A stretch of DNA of 14,864 nucleotides, from assembly GCA_002320595.1 (NCBI GenBank), contig DCKB01000022.1, positions 1 through 14,864 on the forward strand, given 5' to 3'. How positions within the stretch are numbered: position 1 is the first letter of the stretch; each line of letters starts with the position of its first letter. The position numbers were made by a program, and so were the translations under genes. The DNA is from Christensenella sp. UBA1685 (lineage in GTDB: Bacteria > Bacillota > Clostridia > Christensenellales > CAG-138). Under the pieces are notes generated by a model. The model was not told the DNA's origin, made no database searches, and saw nothing but the letters and a program-made list of their open reading frames with translations. This document shows, in pieces, positions 1 through 6,755 of the stretch.

Positions 1-1
1 C

Positions 2-208
2 TATACGCCCCGTCACAATGGCAAAGTAGAGCGCAGCCACCGTGAGGATCCGCGTCGCTTCTACGACTCCCATCGTTTCTACTCGCTTGCCGACTTCGAT
101 GCTCAGCTCGCTGTGCATCGAAGAGCCTCCAATAACCATCCTATGCGCCCTTTACAGTATTGCTCGCCCAACCTTTTCCTTCGTTGCTATACCGTCCAAC
201 ATGTTTGA
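2..208 (+). CDS. IS transposase, C-terminal fragment (DDE integrase core)
   Basis: An open frame runs in from the left edge with no start codon and ends at TGA 206-208, giving 68 residues. It contains HNGKVERSHRED near residues 5-16, the segment around the last catalytic glutamate of DDE integrase cores (the E of KVER), followed by RFYDSHRFYSLADF and a NNHPMRPL segment. I recognise this ending from IS3/IS481-like transposases of gut Clostridia; the exact family is from memory. The stop lies 10 bases before a putative terminal repeat ending at 218. The gene is cut by the window edge rather than visibly broken. It points toward the ACT-domain gene, whose stop is only 8 bases beyond the IS end. 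Confidence 0.85.
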   Translation, partial: YTPRHNGKVERSHREDPRRFYDSHRFYSLADFDAQLAVHRRASNNHPMRPLQYCSPNLFLRCYTVQHV

Positions 209-218
209 CAAACCTACA
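187..218 (+). repeat. Right terminal inverted repeat of the left IS
   Basis: Read inward from 218 on the minus strand, the element begins TGTAGG and continues to an ACATGTTGGAC block. The left end of the IS at the other window edge (from 14705) begins TGTAGG and has ACATCTTGGAC at the same distance. By eye about 20 of the first 27 positions agree, which supports both being terminal repeats of one family. The outer limit at 218 is inferred from this alignment and from the ...CA end common in such elements. Confidence 0.65.
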
Positions 219-226
219 GCGCGCGA

Positions 227-664
227 TTATTCAATGTCAAGCAGGCCCGCTTTTTCCACGCCTTCGGCAGCGGTCAGCATCTCCAGCACACCGTTCACGC
301 TTGTTTCAAGGCTCGTAATATCCATGGAAATCACCACGCTTGCCCTGTCCCCGATGGGCGGGTTTTGCATGATGGTAAGGATATTCGCGCCAAGCGCGCT
401 CATCATGTTCAGCACGCGGCTCAGGATGCCCTTTTCATGGCTCAGAATCAGCGAGACGACCGCCTTTTTGCAGGCGTTCCCCTCCGATGGCATAAACACA
501 TAGTCCTTGTATTTGTAATATGTGCTGCGTGAAATGCCCACCGTGCGCGCCGCCTCGCTCACCTCGCGGATCGTGCCGCGCCGGAGCATTTCCCGCGCTT
601 CCACGACCTTTTCAAAATAATCCGGCAGAACCTTTTTGTGGACGATGAGGTAATCGCTTTTCAT
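227..664 (-). CDS. ACT domain-containing protein, UPF0735 / PheB family
   Basis: This 145-residue protein has a helix-turn-helix-like segment at about residues 30-55 (IREVSEAARTVGISRSTYYKY) and an ACT domain at about 70-143, starting KKAVVSLILSHEKGILSRVL. The length and order match the UPF0735 family that includes B. subtilis PheB. ACT domains bind amino acids, so a role in sensing or regulating amino acid metabolism is likely, but the exact function of the family is not settled. The start is ATG at 664, behind an AAGGAG site. The gene lies 42 bases downstream of thrC on the same strand and is probably cotranscribed with it. No terminator is visible after the stop because an IS begins 8 bases beyond it. 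Confidence 0.85.
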   Translation of the reverse strand: MKSDYLIVHKKVLPDYFEKVVEAREMLRRGTIREVSEAARTVGISRSTYYKYKDYVFMPSEGNACKKAVVSLILSHEKGILSRVLNMMSALGANILTIMQNPPIGDRASVVISMDITSLETSVNGVLEMLTAAEGVEKAGLLDIE

Positions 665-706
665 GGTTTCTCCTTATCGGTCAATTTTTGTGCCGGGCGC
701 AGCGGT

Positions 707-2185
707 TTATTTTGCCCATTGCGCCTGGTCCGCCTTTTGTTCAACATAAGCAAGCATCCCGCATGGGTCGATCACATCCCGGTGCAGCACGGGCTTTTGC
801 CGGAGCGCTGCCAACGCCGCAGGGACCGGAGCGCCCGTTACGCCGTGCAGTTGTTCCATTGCGTCAAAGCCGTTCTCCGGAACCGGGATTCCCAGCGCTT
901 CCAGCATCGCAGGCGCAAACTTATAGGGCGAGGCCGTGGAAAGCACGACGGCCGGATTTTTGCACCGCCCGGATGCGCGGTACGCCTCATAAACGCGCCA
1001 GGCCACGGCGGTGTGGGGATCCATCAGATACCCTTCGCTTTCCCAAACGCGGCGGATCGCATCAAACGCGGCCGTATCATCCGCTTTTCCGCAGGCAAAT
1101 TCGCCCTGGATGCGCGCAAGCAGCGCCTCCGGCACGCGGTACATACCCGTTTCCGCAAGCTGCCGCATCAGTTCCGCCACAAGCGGCGCATTTCCATCGG
1201 AAGCAAAATACAAAAGCCGCTCCAGATTGCTGGAAACAAGAATATCCATTGAGGGGGAAGCGGTTTTGTGGAATGTACGCCTGCGGTCATACACGCCGGT
1301 TTGCAGGAACTCAGTCAGCACATCGTTTTCGTTGGAAGCGCAAACGAGCGTCCCCACCGGCAGACCCATGCGCTTTGCAATATACCCCGCAAGGATGTTC
1401 CCGAAGTTCCCCGTCGGCACCACGAAATCCGCCGGAGCGCCGGACTGCACAATTCCCGCACGGCGAAGATCCGCATACGCCTTGAAATAATACGCCACCT
1501 GCGGCGCGAGCCGACCGATATTGATGGAATTGGCGCTTGAAAGGCGCACGTTTTTCCCCGCAAACCGCGCAAAGACATCCTTTACGCCGCGTTGTGCATC
1601 GTCAAAATTTCCCCGCACCGCACAAACGCAAACGTTCTTCCCCTCCTGTGTCACCATCTGCGCGCGCTGCACCTCGCTCACGCCGCCTTCCGGGTAAAAC
1701 ACCATCACGCGCGTATGCGGCGCATCCGCAAAGCCTGCAAGCGCGGCTTTTCCCGTGTCTCCGCTCGTCGCAGTCAGCACGAGCACGTCTTCCTTCACAC
1801 CGCACGCCTGGCTTGAGGCCGCAATCAGGCGCGGCAGCAGGCAAAGCGCCATGTCCTTAAAGGCGCTCGTCGGGCCGTGGTACAATTCAAGCACATGCGC
1901 ACCCGCAACGGGGACGGTGGGCGTCAGGTCCTCGGTTTCGAATTTTCCGGAATATCCATCCCGCACTGCGGCTTCCACAGCCGCAGCAGGCAGATCCGAC
2001 AAAAGCTTTTTCAGGATATGCGCCGTAAGCGCGTATTGGTCAAGCGAAAGCAGCGCTTCCTCCGAAAGCCCGGCCGCGGGGATCGCCTCCGGCACATAAA
2101 GGCCGCCGTCCGGCGCAAGGCCGCGCAGAACGGCTTCCGCGGAGGCGGCTTTTTCATCGTGGGAACGGGTGCTCAGGTACTGCAT
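707..2185 (-). CDS. thrC: Threonine synthase
   Basis: PLP-dependent enzyme that converts O-phosphohomoserine to threonine and phosphate in the cytoplasm. The 492-residue length fits the long threonine synthases of Clostridia and enterobacteria. It begins MQYLSTRS, typical of the family. The PLP lysine is K110 in HGPTSAFKD, and the phosphate-binding PTGNFGN loop is present mid-protein. An ATG 14 codons upstream (2227) is in frame, but the ATG at 2185 is preferred because AGGAAG lies 9 bases before it and the family N-terminus starts there. It is divergent from hom and precedes the ACT-domain gene. The homoserine kinase that supplies its substrate is not encoded in this window. Confidence 0.96.
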   Translation of the reverse strand: MQYLSTRSHDEKAASAEAVLRGLAPDGGLYVPEAIPAAGLSEEALLSLDQYALTAHILKKLLSDLPAAAVEAAVRDGYSGKFETEDLTPTVPVAGAHVLELYHGPTSAFKDMALCLLPRLIAASSQACGVKEDVLVLTATSGDTGKAALAGFADAPHTRVMVFYPEGGVSEVQRAQMVTQEGKNVCVCAVRGNFDDAQRGVKDVFARFAGKNVRLSSANSINIGRLAPQVAYYFKAYADLRRAGIVQSGAPADFVVPTGNFGNILAGYIAKRMGLPVGTLVCASNENDVLTEFLQTGVYDRRRTFHKTASPSMDILVSSNLERLLYFASDGNAPLVAELMRQLAETGMYRVPEALLARIQGEFACGKADDTAAFDAIRRVWESEGYLMDPHTAVAWRVYEAYRASGRCKNPAVVLSTASPYKFAPAMLEALGIPVPENGFDAMEQLHGVTGAPVPAALAALRQKPVLHRDVIDPCGMLAYVEQKADQAQWAK

Positions 2186-2246
2186 GGTTTGGGTCTTCCT
2201 TTCTATGATCAAAAATTGAAAAATCATGTTTCTCGCATTTTGGGGC

Positions 2247-2276
2247 TTGCATTCGTCCCATGAGATATGATATATT
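2247..2276 (+). promoter_or_regulatory. Possible hom-lysC-asd promoter
   Basis: TTGCAT (2247-2252) and TATATT (2271-2276) are spaced by 18 bases on the plus strand, about 77 bases before the hom start. The -10 is adjacent to and partly overlaps the -10 of the opposing thrC promoter. The match is moderate, and the AT-rich stretch at 2298-2335 could hold another start site. Confidence 0.35.
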
Positions 2277-2295
2277 GTCCGCAGCAGAAAAACAA
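2267..2295 (-). promoter_or_regulatory. Probable thrC promoter
   Basis: On the minus strand TTGTTT (2290-2295) and TATCAT (2267-2272) are separated by exactly 17 bases. The -10 hexamer is about 80 bases upstream of the thrC start. It physically overlaps the proposed plus-strand hom promoter, so the two transcription units may compete or be controlled together. Confidence 0.5.
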
Positions 2296-2325
2296 GTGTT
2301 TTTTATATGAAAACACATGATTTTA
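2290..2325. promoter_or_regulatory. Inverted AAAACA/TGTTTT motifs between thrC and hom
   Basis: AAAACA (2289-2294) and TGTTTT (about 2297-2302) form an inverted repeat with a two-base centre. A second AAAACA follows at 2309-2314, so TGTTTT is also paired to it across 7 bases. The cluster covers the thrC -35 and sits downstream of the hom -10, a position suitable for an operator. No regulator is identified, and low complexity could also explain the pattern. Confidence 0.25.
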
Positions 2326-2352
2326 TAGAAATTTGAAAGGAACCTTTGGGAA

Positions 2353-3510
2353 ATGAAGACCGCACTTTTAGGGTATGGCGTTGTGGGAAGCGGCGTCCAT
2401 ACGCTCACAAAGGCCCAACCGGAGCATGGCGTTACAATCGCGCGCATGCTTGTCCGGCGCGATATCGAAGCCATCCGCGCTATCGCCACGCGCGATTTTA
2501 ACGAAATCGTTTCCGACCCTTCCATCGAAACCGTGGTTGAAGTCATGGGCGGGGAGGAGCCCGCGCTTTCTTATGTGAAGGCTGCGCTTCGGGCGAAGAA
2601 AAACGTCGTTACTGCCAACAAGCTCATGCTCTCGCTGCACTATGCGGAGCTCATTTCCCTTGCACGCGAAAACGGGGCGCATCTTGCGTTCTCCGCAGCC
2701 GTGGGCGGCGGCATCCCCTGGCTTACGAACCTGCTGCGCGTTGCGCGGGTGGATTCGGTCGAATCCCTCGGCGGCATCATGAACGGAACCACGAATTTCA
2801 TTCTGACCGCCATGCAGCAGGGCGGCGCAGATTTCGCTGAAACGCTGGCCGAAGCGCAGCGCCTTGGCTATGCCGAAGCAGACCCGACCGCCGACATCGA
2901 CGGCCTTGACGTGCGCGCAAAACTTGCCCTTTCCTGTGACGCTGCGTTTTCACAAATGGCGGACGCTGCCGCCGTTCCTGCGCTCGGTATACGCCATATC
3001 ACTGCGGCTGACGTCGCTCTGTTCCGGCAGCTTGGGCTTACCTGCCGCCTCATCGGCAAAGCGGAGCGCACGGAAGCGGGCGTCGCCGCGTATGTGGAGC
3101 CGACGCTCTTTGCGGCAGATGCGCCCGAAGCGGGCGTGAACGGAACGGGCAACGTCATTTCCTTCCGCTGCACAGGCCTCGGCGCCCAAAGCTTTTTCGG
3201 TCTTGGCGCAGGGCAAAGCCCCACGGCTTCCGCCGTAATGCAGGATCTGATCGATACTTCCGCGGGCACAACGGCCTTTGACCTCGCCCGCTGCAACGGC
3301 GCCTTCATCCCGGACGCCTCCTCTGCCCGGCATGCCTATTACCTGCGCACAGCCGCGGCGCTGCCCGTGGGGCTTGCCGTGAGGCCGCTCGGCAAAACGC
3401 CGGCAGGGAACGCCTGCATCACAAAGCCCTTGCCCGTAAGCGCGCTGCACGCGCTCGTGCAGGATTGCCTTGCTGTAGGCGGAAGCGCGTTCGCAGCGGG
3501 GCTCGCTTGA
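2353..3510 (+). CDS. hom: Homoserine dehydrogenase (no ACT domain)
   Basis: NAD(P)H-dependent reduction of aspartate semialdehyde to homoserine, the branch point to threonine and methionine. The dinucleotide fold begins with GYGVVGSG at residues 7-14. TANK (87-90), NGTTNF (144-149) and ADIDGLDVRAK (180-190), with the conserved Asp/Lys pair D183 and K190, mark the catalytic domain. At 385 residues the protein ends without the C-terminal ACT domain found in many Gram-positive homologues of about 430 residues, so direct threonine feedback through such a domain is not expected. The ATG at 2353 is preceded by AAAGGAA with a spacing of about 10 bases. It is first in a tight plus-strand operon, 39 bases before lysC. 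Confidence 0.95.
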   Translation: MKTALLGYGVVGSGVHTLTKAQPEHGVTIARMLVRRDIEAIRAIATRDFNEIVSDPSIETVVEVMGGEEPALSYVKAALRAKKNVVTANKLMLSLHYAELISLARENGAHLAFSAAVGGGIPWLTNLLRVARVDSVESLGGIMNGTTNFILTAMQQGGADFAETLAEAQRLGYAEADPTADIDGLDVRAKLALSCDAAFSQMADAAAVPALGIRHITAADVALFRQLGLTCRLIGKAERTEAGVAAYVEPTLFAADAPEAGVNGTGNVISFRCTGLGAQSFFGLGAGQSPTASAVMQDLIDTSAGTTAFDLARCNGAFIPDASSARHAYYLRTAAALPVGLAVRPLGKTPAGNACITKPLPVSALHALVQDCLAVGGSAFAAGLA

Positions 3511-3549
3511 TTCGATTGGAATATTTTTAGATAAAGGAACGAACCAGCT

Positions 3550-4890
3550 ATGCTCAAAACGGTAAAATTCGGCGGGAGCTCCCTTGCCGATGCACAGCAT
3601 TTTTCCGCTGTGCGGGACATTGTCCGTGCAGATGACGCACGGCGCATCGTTGTCGTAAGCGCCCCTGGAAAGCGCGCGAAGGGCGACAACAAGGTCACGG
3701 ACCTTCTTTACCTTTGCTATGCGCACATAAAATACGGCGTGGACCATGAAAGCGTGCTCAGCATGATCGAAGCGCGCTATCAGGAAATTGCGGATGCGCT
3801 CGCCATCCCGTTCGATGTTTCCGCAGCGTTTGCAAAAATCCGCAACCGCGTGAAGGAAAGCCCGGATGAGGATTACCTCGTTTCCCGCGGCGAAGCGCTT
3901 TGCGCGGAGCTGATGGCCGCTTATCTCGGCTATGATTTTGTGGATTCCTATGGCACGGTCAAATTCCGGCTGGATGGCCGCATCGACCTTCCCGCCACGT
4001 ATACAGCCATTGCCGAAGCGTTTGAAGCTTCAAGCAGCCGCATTGTGATGCCCGGCTTTTACGGCGCCATGCCGGGCGGCCAGCTGCGCCTCATGGCGCG
4101 CGGCGGCTCGGACATCACGGGCGCGCTCGCGGCGGCGGCGCTCAACTGCGATTTGTATGAAAACTGGACGGATGTGCCCGGCATCCTCATGGCCGACCCT
4201 TCCATCGTGAAAGACCCGCAGCCCATCCCGCGCATCACATACAGCGAGCTGCGTGAGCTCACTTACATGGGGGCAAAGGTTCTTCACGAAGAATCCGTTT
4301 TCCCCGTGCGGGAAATGAACATCCCGCTCAACATCCGCAACACCAACGACCCTTCCGCACCGGGCACGATGATCCGCGAGGCGTTCGAGGAGGACGCCCT
4401 GCATTCGGAGCCTTACTTCATCACGGGCGTTGCCGGCAGGCGCGGGTATTGCATCATAGACATCCACAAGAGCCATGTTTCTGCAAAGCTCGGCGTGGTA
4501 CGCAGCGTACTTGCCCTGTTTGAAAAGCACGAGCTGCACATTGAGCAAATCGTATCCGGCATCGATTGCTTCTCGCTCGTGGTCTCCACGGAGGCCGTGA
4601 AGCCGTATCTGTTCAGCATCATGGAGGAGATCGAAAGCTTCTGCGGGCCGGATTCCGTGAAGGTCACGGACGGCATTTCCCTCATCGCCTGCGTCGGCCG
4701 CCGCATGGTGTTCCGCCCGGGCATTTCGGGCAGGCTCTTCGCCACGCTCGGTGAAAACGATATCAACATCCGCATGATCTCCCAGGGCCCGGAAGAGCTG
4801 AATATCATCGTCGGCGTGGACGACCGGGATTTTGAAAAGACCATCCGGGTGCTTTATAACAGCTTTACCAGAAAGGATCAACCGCTATGA
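3550..4890 (+). CDS. lysC: Aspartate kinase with two C-terminal ACT domains
   Basis: Phosphorylates aspartate, the first step to lysine, threonine and methionine. KFGGSS at residues 6-11 and SRGE at 113-116 belong to the amino acid kinase fold; RGGSD (184-188) and TDVPGI (207-212) are further kinase signatures. Two ACT domains follow at about 290-355 and 375-440, where end-product amino acids normally bind to inhibit the enzyme. The length of 446 residues is usual for monofunctional aspartate kinases of this class. AAAGGAA lies 10 bases before the ATG. The stop overlaps the asd start in ATGA, so the two are translationally coupled. No lysine riboswitch is visible ahead of the operon. Confidence 0.96.
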   Translation: MLKTVKFGGSSLADAQHFSAVRDIVRADDARRIVVVSAPGKRAKGDNKVTDLLYLCYAHIKYGVDHESVLSMIEARYQEIADALAIPFDVSAAFAKIRNRVKESPDEDYLVSRGEALCAELMAAYLGYDFVDSYGTVKFRLDGRIDLPATYTAIAEAFEASSSRIVMPGFYGAMPGGQLRLMARGGSDITGALAAAALNCDLYENWTDVPGILMADPSIVKDPQPIPRITYSELRELTYMGAKVLHEESVFPVREMNIPLNIRNTNDPSAPGTMIREAFEEDALHSEPYFITGVAGRRGYCIIDIHKSHVSAKLGVVRSVLALFEKHELHIEQIVSGIDCFSLVVSTEAVKPYLFSIMEEIESFCGPDSVKVTDGISLIACVGRRMVFRPGISGRLFATLGENDINIRMISQGPEELNIIVGVDDRDFEKTIRVLYNSFTRKDQPL

Positions 4891-5900
4891 AACAGAAAAA
4901 GCTTTACAACGTGGCCGTGCTGGGCGCAACAGGCGCCGTTGGCCGGGAAATGATCAAGGTGCTTGCAGAGCGCAAATTCCCCATCGGGGAGCTTCGCCTG
5001 CTTGCGAGCGCGCGCAGCGCCGGGAAGGCTGTGCGCTACGAGGGCCGCGAGGTCGTCATACAGGAGGCGTGCGACGCTGCGTTCGAGGGCATGGACATCG
5101 TGCTCGGCGCGGCGGAAAACGATATCGCAAAACGTTTTGCACCCGCCATTCAGGCTGCAGGCGCAGTGTTTGTGGACAATTCCAGCGCTTTCCGCCTTGA
5201 TCCGGATGTGCCGCTCGTGGTGCCGGAAATCAACGCGGAAGATGCTTACACGCACAAAAAGGGGATCATTGCCAACCCGAATTGCTCTACCATTATCACG
5301 CTGATGGCGCTTGCCCCCATCGCCCGCATCTCGTCCATCGAAACGATTGTGGCCTCCACCTATCAGGCGGTATCCGGCGCAGGCGCAAACGGGCTTACAG
5401 AGCTTGAAGCGCAGGCGCAGGCATACCCCAAGGGCGAGCCGCTCACGGCAAATGCTTTCCCGCATCAAATCCTGTTCAACCTGCTCCCCCGCATCGGCGG
5501 CATAGGCGAAAACGGCTATTCCTCCGAGGAGATGAAGCTGCAAAACGAAGGCCGCAAAATTCTGCACCTGCCGGAGCTTCGCGTCACCTGCACGTGCGTG
5601 CGCGTGCCCGTAATGCGCTCCCATTCCATCAGCGCCACGTTTACCACAAAGCGCCCTGTTTCCGTGGAAGAAGCGCGCGCGGCCATCGCTGCAGCAGAGG
5701 GCGTGCAGCTTGTGGACAATCCGAACAACGATGTTTATCCGATGCCGCTTGACACGAGCGACCAGGATGATGTGTTTGTGGGCCGCATCCGCCGCGACCT
5801 TGTGAGCGAAAACGGCCTCACGCTCTGGTGCTGCGGAGACCAAATCCGCAAGGGTGCGGCGACCAATGCCGTGCAGATCGCGGAGCTTTTGGTGAAATAA
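4887..5900 (+). CDS. asd: Aspartate-semialdehyde dehydrogenase
   Basis: Reduces aspartyl phosphate to aspartate semialdehyde with NADPH, the step between LysC and Hom. GATGAVG at residues 13-19 binds the cofactor. The catalytic cysteine is C133 in NPNCSTI, and H246 in RVPVMRSH is the expected acid/base histidine, with R239 binding substrate. The 337-residue length is normal. AAAGGA (4872-4877) lies 9 bases before the ATG, which overlaps the lysC stop by four bases. With hom, lysC and asd in one operon, the route from aspartate to homoserine is complete here. A hairpin cluster with a T-run terminates transcription just downstream. Confidence 0.96.
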   Translation: MKQKKLYNVAVLGATGAVGREMIKVLAERKFPIGELRLLASARSAGKAVRYEGREVVIQEACDAAFEGMDIVLGAAENDIAKRFAPAIQAAGAVFVDNSSAFRLDPDVPLVVPEINAEDAYTHKKGIIANPNCSTIITLMALAPIARISSIETIVASTYQAVSGAGANGLTELEAQAQAYPKGEPLTANAFPHQILFNLLPRIGGIGENGYSSEEMKLQNEGRKILHLPELRVTCTCVRVPVMRSHSISATFTTKRPVSVEEARAAIAAAEGVQLVDNPNNDVYPMPLDTSDQDDVFVGRIRRDLVSENGLTLWCCGDQIRKGAATNAVQIAELLVK

Positions 5901-5907
5901 CACAGGT

Positions 5908-6043
5908 TTGCAGCAGCGCTGCAACGCGGCAATCCCCCGGCAGCACCTACGGTGCTGCCGCCCCCTTTCAAGAAGGGGGCTTTTTGAAAACCGCAACCCA
6001 AAAGGCTCCTTTTGAAAGGAGCTGTCGCCTCAGGTGACTGAGG
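5908..6043. repeat. Hairpin cluster, part resembling a dispersed gut-Clostridia repeat
   Basis: Several stems lie in a row: TTGCAG/CTGCAA (5908-5924), the two terminator stems, GCTCCTTT/AAAGGAGC (6005-6022), and GTCGCC/GGTGAC or alternatively CCTCAG/CTGAGG (6024-6043). The arrangement of a GGAGC-type hairpin followed by GCTGTCGCC...GACTGAGG resembles short palindromic repeats I recall scattered through genomes of Oscillospiraceae and relatives. That identification is from memory; the stems themselves are directly visible. Confidence 0.45.
5938..5985 (+). terminator. Double hairpin and intrinsic terminator after asd
   Basis: A perfect 10-base-pair stem, CGGCAGCACC with GGTGCTGCCG around a TAC loop (5938-5960), is followed immediately by an 8-base-pair stem, GCCCCCTT (5960-5967) with AAGGGGGC (5973-5980), and then TTTTT (5981-5985). 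The second hairpin is a standard rho-independent terminator for the hom-lysC-asd operon. Confidence 0.85.
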
Positions 6044-6129
6044 ATTATTCTTATTTTCGCAAACACCGCTTACTTCGCCGCCGCTTCTACCGCTTCTCTT
6101 GTATTCGTTCAGATTCCGTATTTTGGGGG

Positions 6130-6372
6130 TTATTGTACAACCGGATCTATTTTCTCAAATAACGCGGAATTAAAGAATTCCCGTACACTGATTTCAAGTC
6201 CATCACAAATTTTTTGAATCGTTACCACACCAGGATTTTTACTTTTTTCATTCAGCATACTATAAATTGTAGATGGTGGAATACCTGCTCGATTGGCTAA
6301 CCCGTTGATGGAAAGATCATACTGTGAAGAAAGTTCCATAATCCGCCGCCCAATCGCCTCCTTTATCGTCAT
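6130..6372 (-). CDS. XRE-family helix-turn-helix transcriptional regulator
   Basis: An 80-residue protein that is almost only a Cro/C1-type DNA-binding domain. LSINGLANRAGIPPSTIYSM at about residues 20-39 forms the helix-turn-helix, and TIQKICDGLEISVREFF follows as the usual fourth and fifth helices. An ATG five codons upstream (6387) is in frame, but it overlaps the strong GGAGGAGA site at 6378-6385, so the ATG at 6372 is the real start. Base composition is visibly AT-richer than in the amino acid genes, suggesting acquisition. It diverges from a 77-residue gene across an intergenic region holding three palindromes with the same GATATATC core; it most likely represses one or both genes. There is no sensor domain. 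Confidence 0.88.
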   Translation of the reverse strand: MTIKEAIGRRIMELSSQYDLSINGLANRAGIPPSTIYSMLNEKSKNPGVVTIQKICDGLEISVREFFNSALFEKIDPVVQ

Positions 6373-6420
6373 GCTACTCTCCTCCATTCGATATGTCGTA
6401 AATTTAGTCTATTGAGCTTT

Positions 6421-6448
6421 ACGATATATCGTGTGGGATATATCCCAA
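6421..6448 (-). promoter_or_regulatory. Possible promoter of the XRE regulator
   Basis: On the minus strand TTGGGA (6443-6448) and TATCGT (6421-6426) are separated by 16 bases. Both hexamers lie within palindromes, implying autoregulation if the promoter is real. The match to consensus is weak. Confidence 0.28.
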
Positions 6449-6465
6449 ATCATACGTCTCTGTAA

Positions 6466-6471
6466 TATAAT
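6466..6471 (+). promoter_or_regulatory. -10 element for the 77-residue gene
   Basis: A perfect TATAAT lies 32 bases before the start codon, directly next to the palindrome at 6472-6485. No good -35 hexamer is found at 16-18 bases; that region is occupied by the palindrome at 6434-6447. Start of transcription would fall inside the downstream palindrome, so a bound repressor would block it. Confidence 0.45.
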
Positions 6472-6503
6472 TGGGATATATCCCACATAGGAGGTTCTTC
6501 ACA

Positions 6504-6737
6504 ATGTCTGCCAAGCTCCCGCTTCCAACGGCGGAAACCATCCTGCGTAACCTCAATGACACGCAATTGACTATGCATGTCCGCAAGCTGAATGCGTTCA
6601 AGTCCTATCAGGCGCAATATCGCTATGTTTCCGACTTGAAATGGAACCCCACCGTCTTTGAGATTGAGCTGGCCATGTTGGAATTTATGTATCAGGAACT
6701 GTCCATTGAAATTGCATGTCTTAAGGCTGAGTTCTAG
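6504..6737 (+). CDS. Small protein of unknown function, 77 residues
   Basis: I do not recognise this protein. It starts at ATG 6504 behind AGGAGG with 9 bases of spacing; a TTG in frame at 6471 lies inside an operator palindrome and is not a credible start. The sequence MSAKLPLPTAETILRNLND has a short proline-containing head, then two likely helical stretches, with charged and aromatic residues in the middle (KSYQAQYRYVSDLKW) and an acidic, leucine- and methionine-rich C-terminal helix. There is no signal peptide, membrane segment or cysteine cluster. It diverges from the XRE regulator across a palindrome array, so its expression is probably controlled by that regulator. It could be a small effector or accessory protein of a mobile module. 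It is followed after 55 bases by a pseudouridine synthase gene with its own promoter. Confidence 0.7.
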   Translation: MSAKLPLPTAETILRNLNDTQLTMHVRKLNAFKSYQAQYRYVSDLKWNPTVFEIELAMLEFMYQELSIEIACLKAEF

Positions 6738-6755
6738 CTTCCTATCCACCAACCA

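Larger units (their letters stand above)
6421..6485. promoter_or_regulatory. Operator array: three palindromes with core GATATATC
   Basis: ACGATATATCGT (6421-6432) is a perfect 12-base palindrome. TGGGATATATCCCA occurs twice as identical perfect 14-base palindromes, at 6434-6447 and 6472-6485. All three share GATATATC; their centres are 14 and 38 bases apart. A degenerate fourth copy, CGATATGTCG, lies at 6389-6398 just before the regulator's ribosome binding site. On the plus strand TATAAT (6466-6471) abuts the last palindrome, and the -35 region falls in the middle one. This is what a binding array for the adjacent XRE protein should look like, but binding is inferred. Confidence 0.75.

Noticed and set aside
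2336..2347. AAAGG/CCTTT hairpin over the hom ribosome binding site
   Set aside because: The arms leave only a two-base loop, so a stable hairpin is unlikely.
2186..2352. Lysine riboswitch or T-box ahead of hom-lysC-asd
   Set aside because: The gap is only 167 bases, AT-rich, and lacks any T-box sequence, terminator hairpin or recognisable riboswitch core.
4878..5996. Minus-strand open frame of 372 codons
   Set aside because: It is antisense to asd, whose cofactor and catalytic motifs are clear; GC-rich third positions create such shadows.
6072..6110. Minus-strand peptide ending EAVEAAAK before a stop, as a gene remnant
   Set aside because: An in-frame stop lies a few codons upstream and no ribosome binding site or homology is seen; too short to support.
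6130..6737. Classical toxin-antitoxin pair
   Set aside because: The two genes are divergent rather than in an operon and the 77-residue protein shows no known toxin motif.
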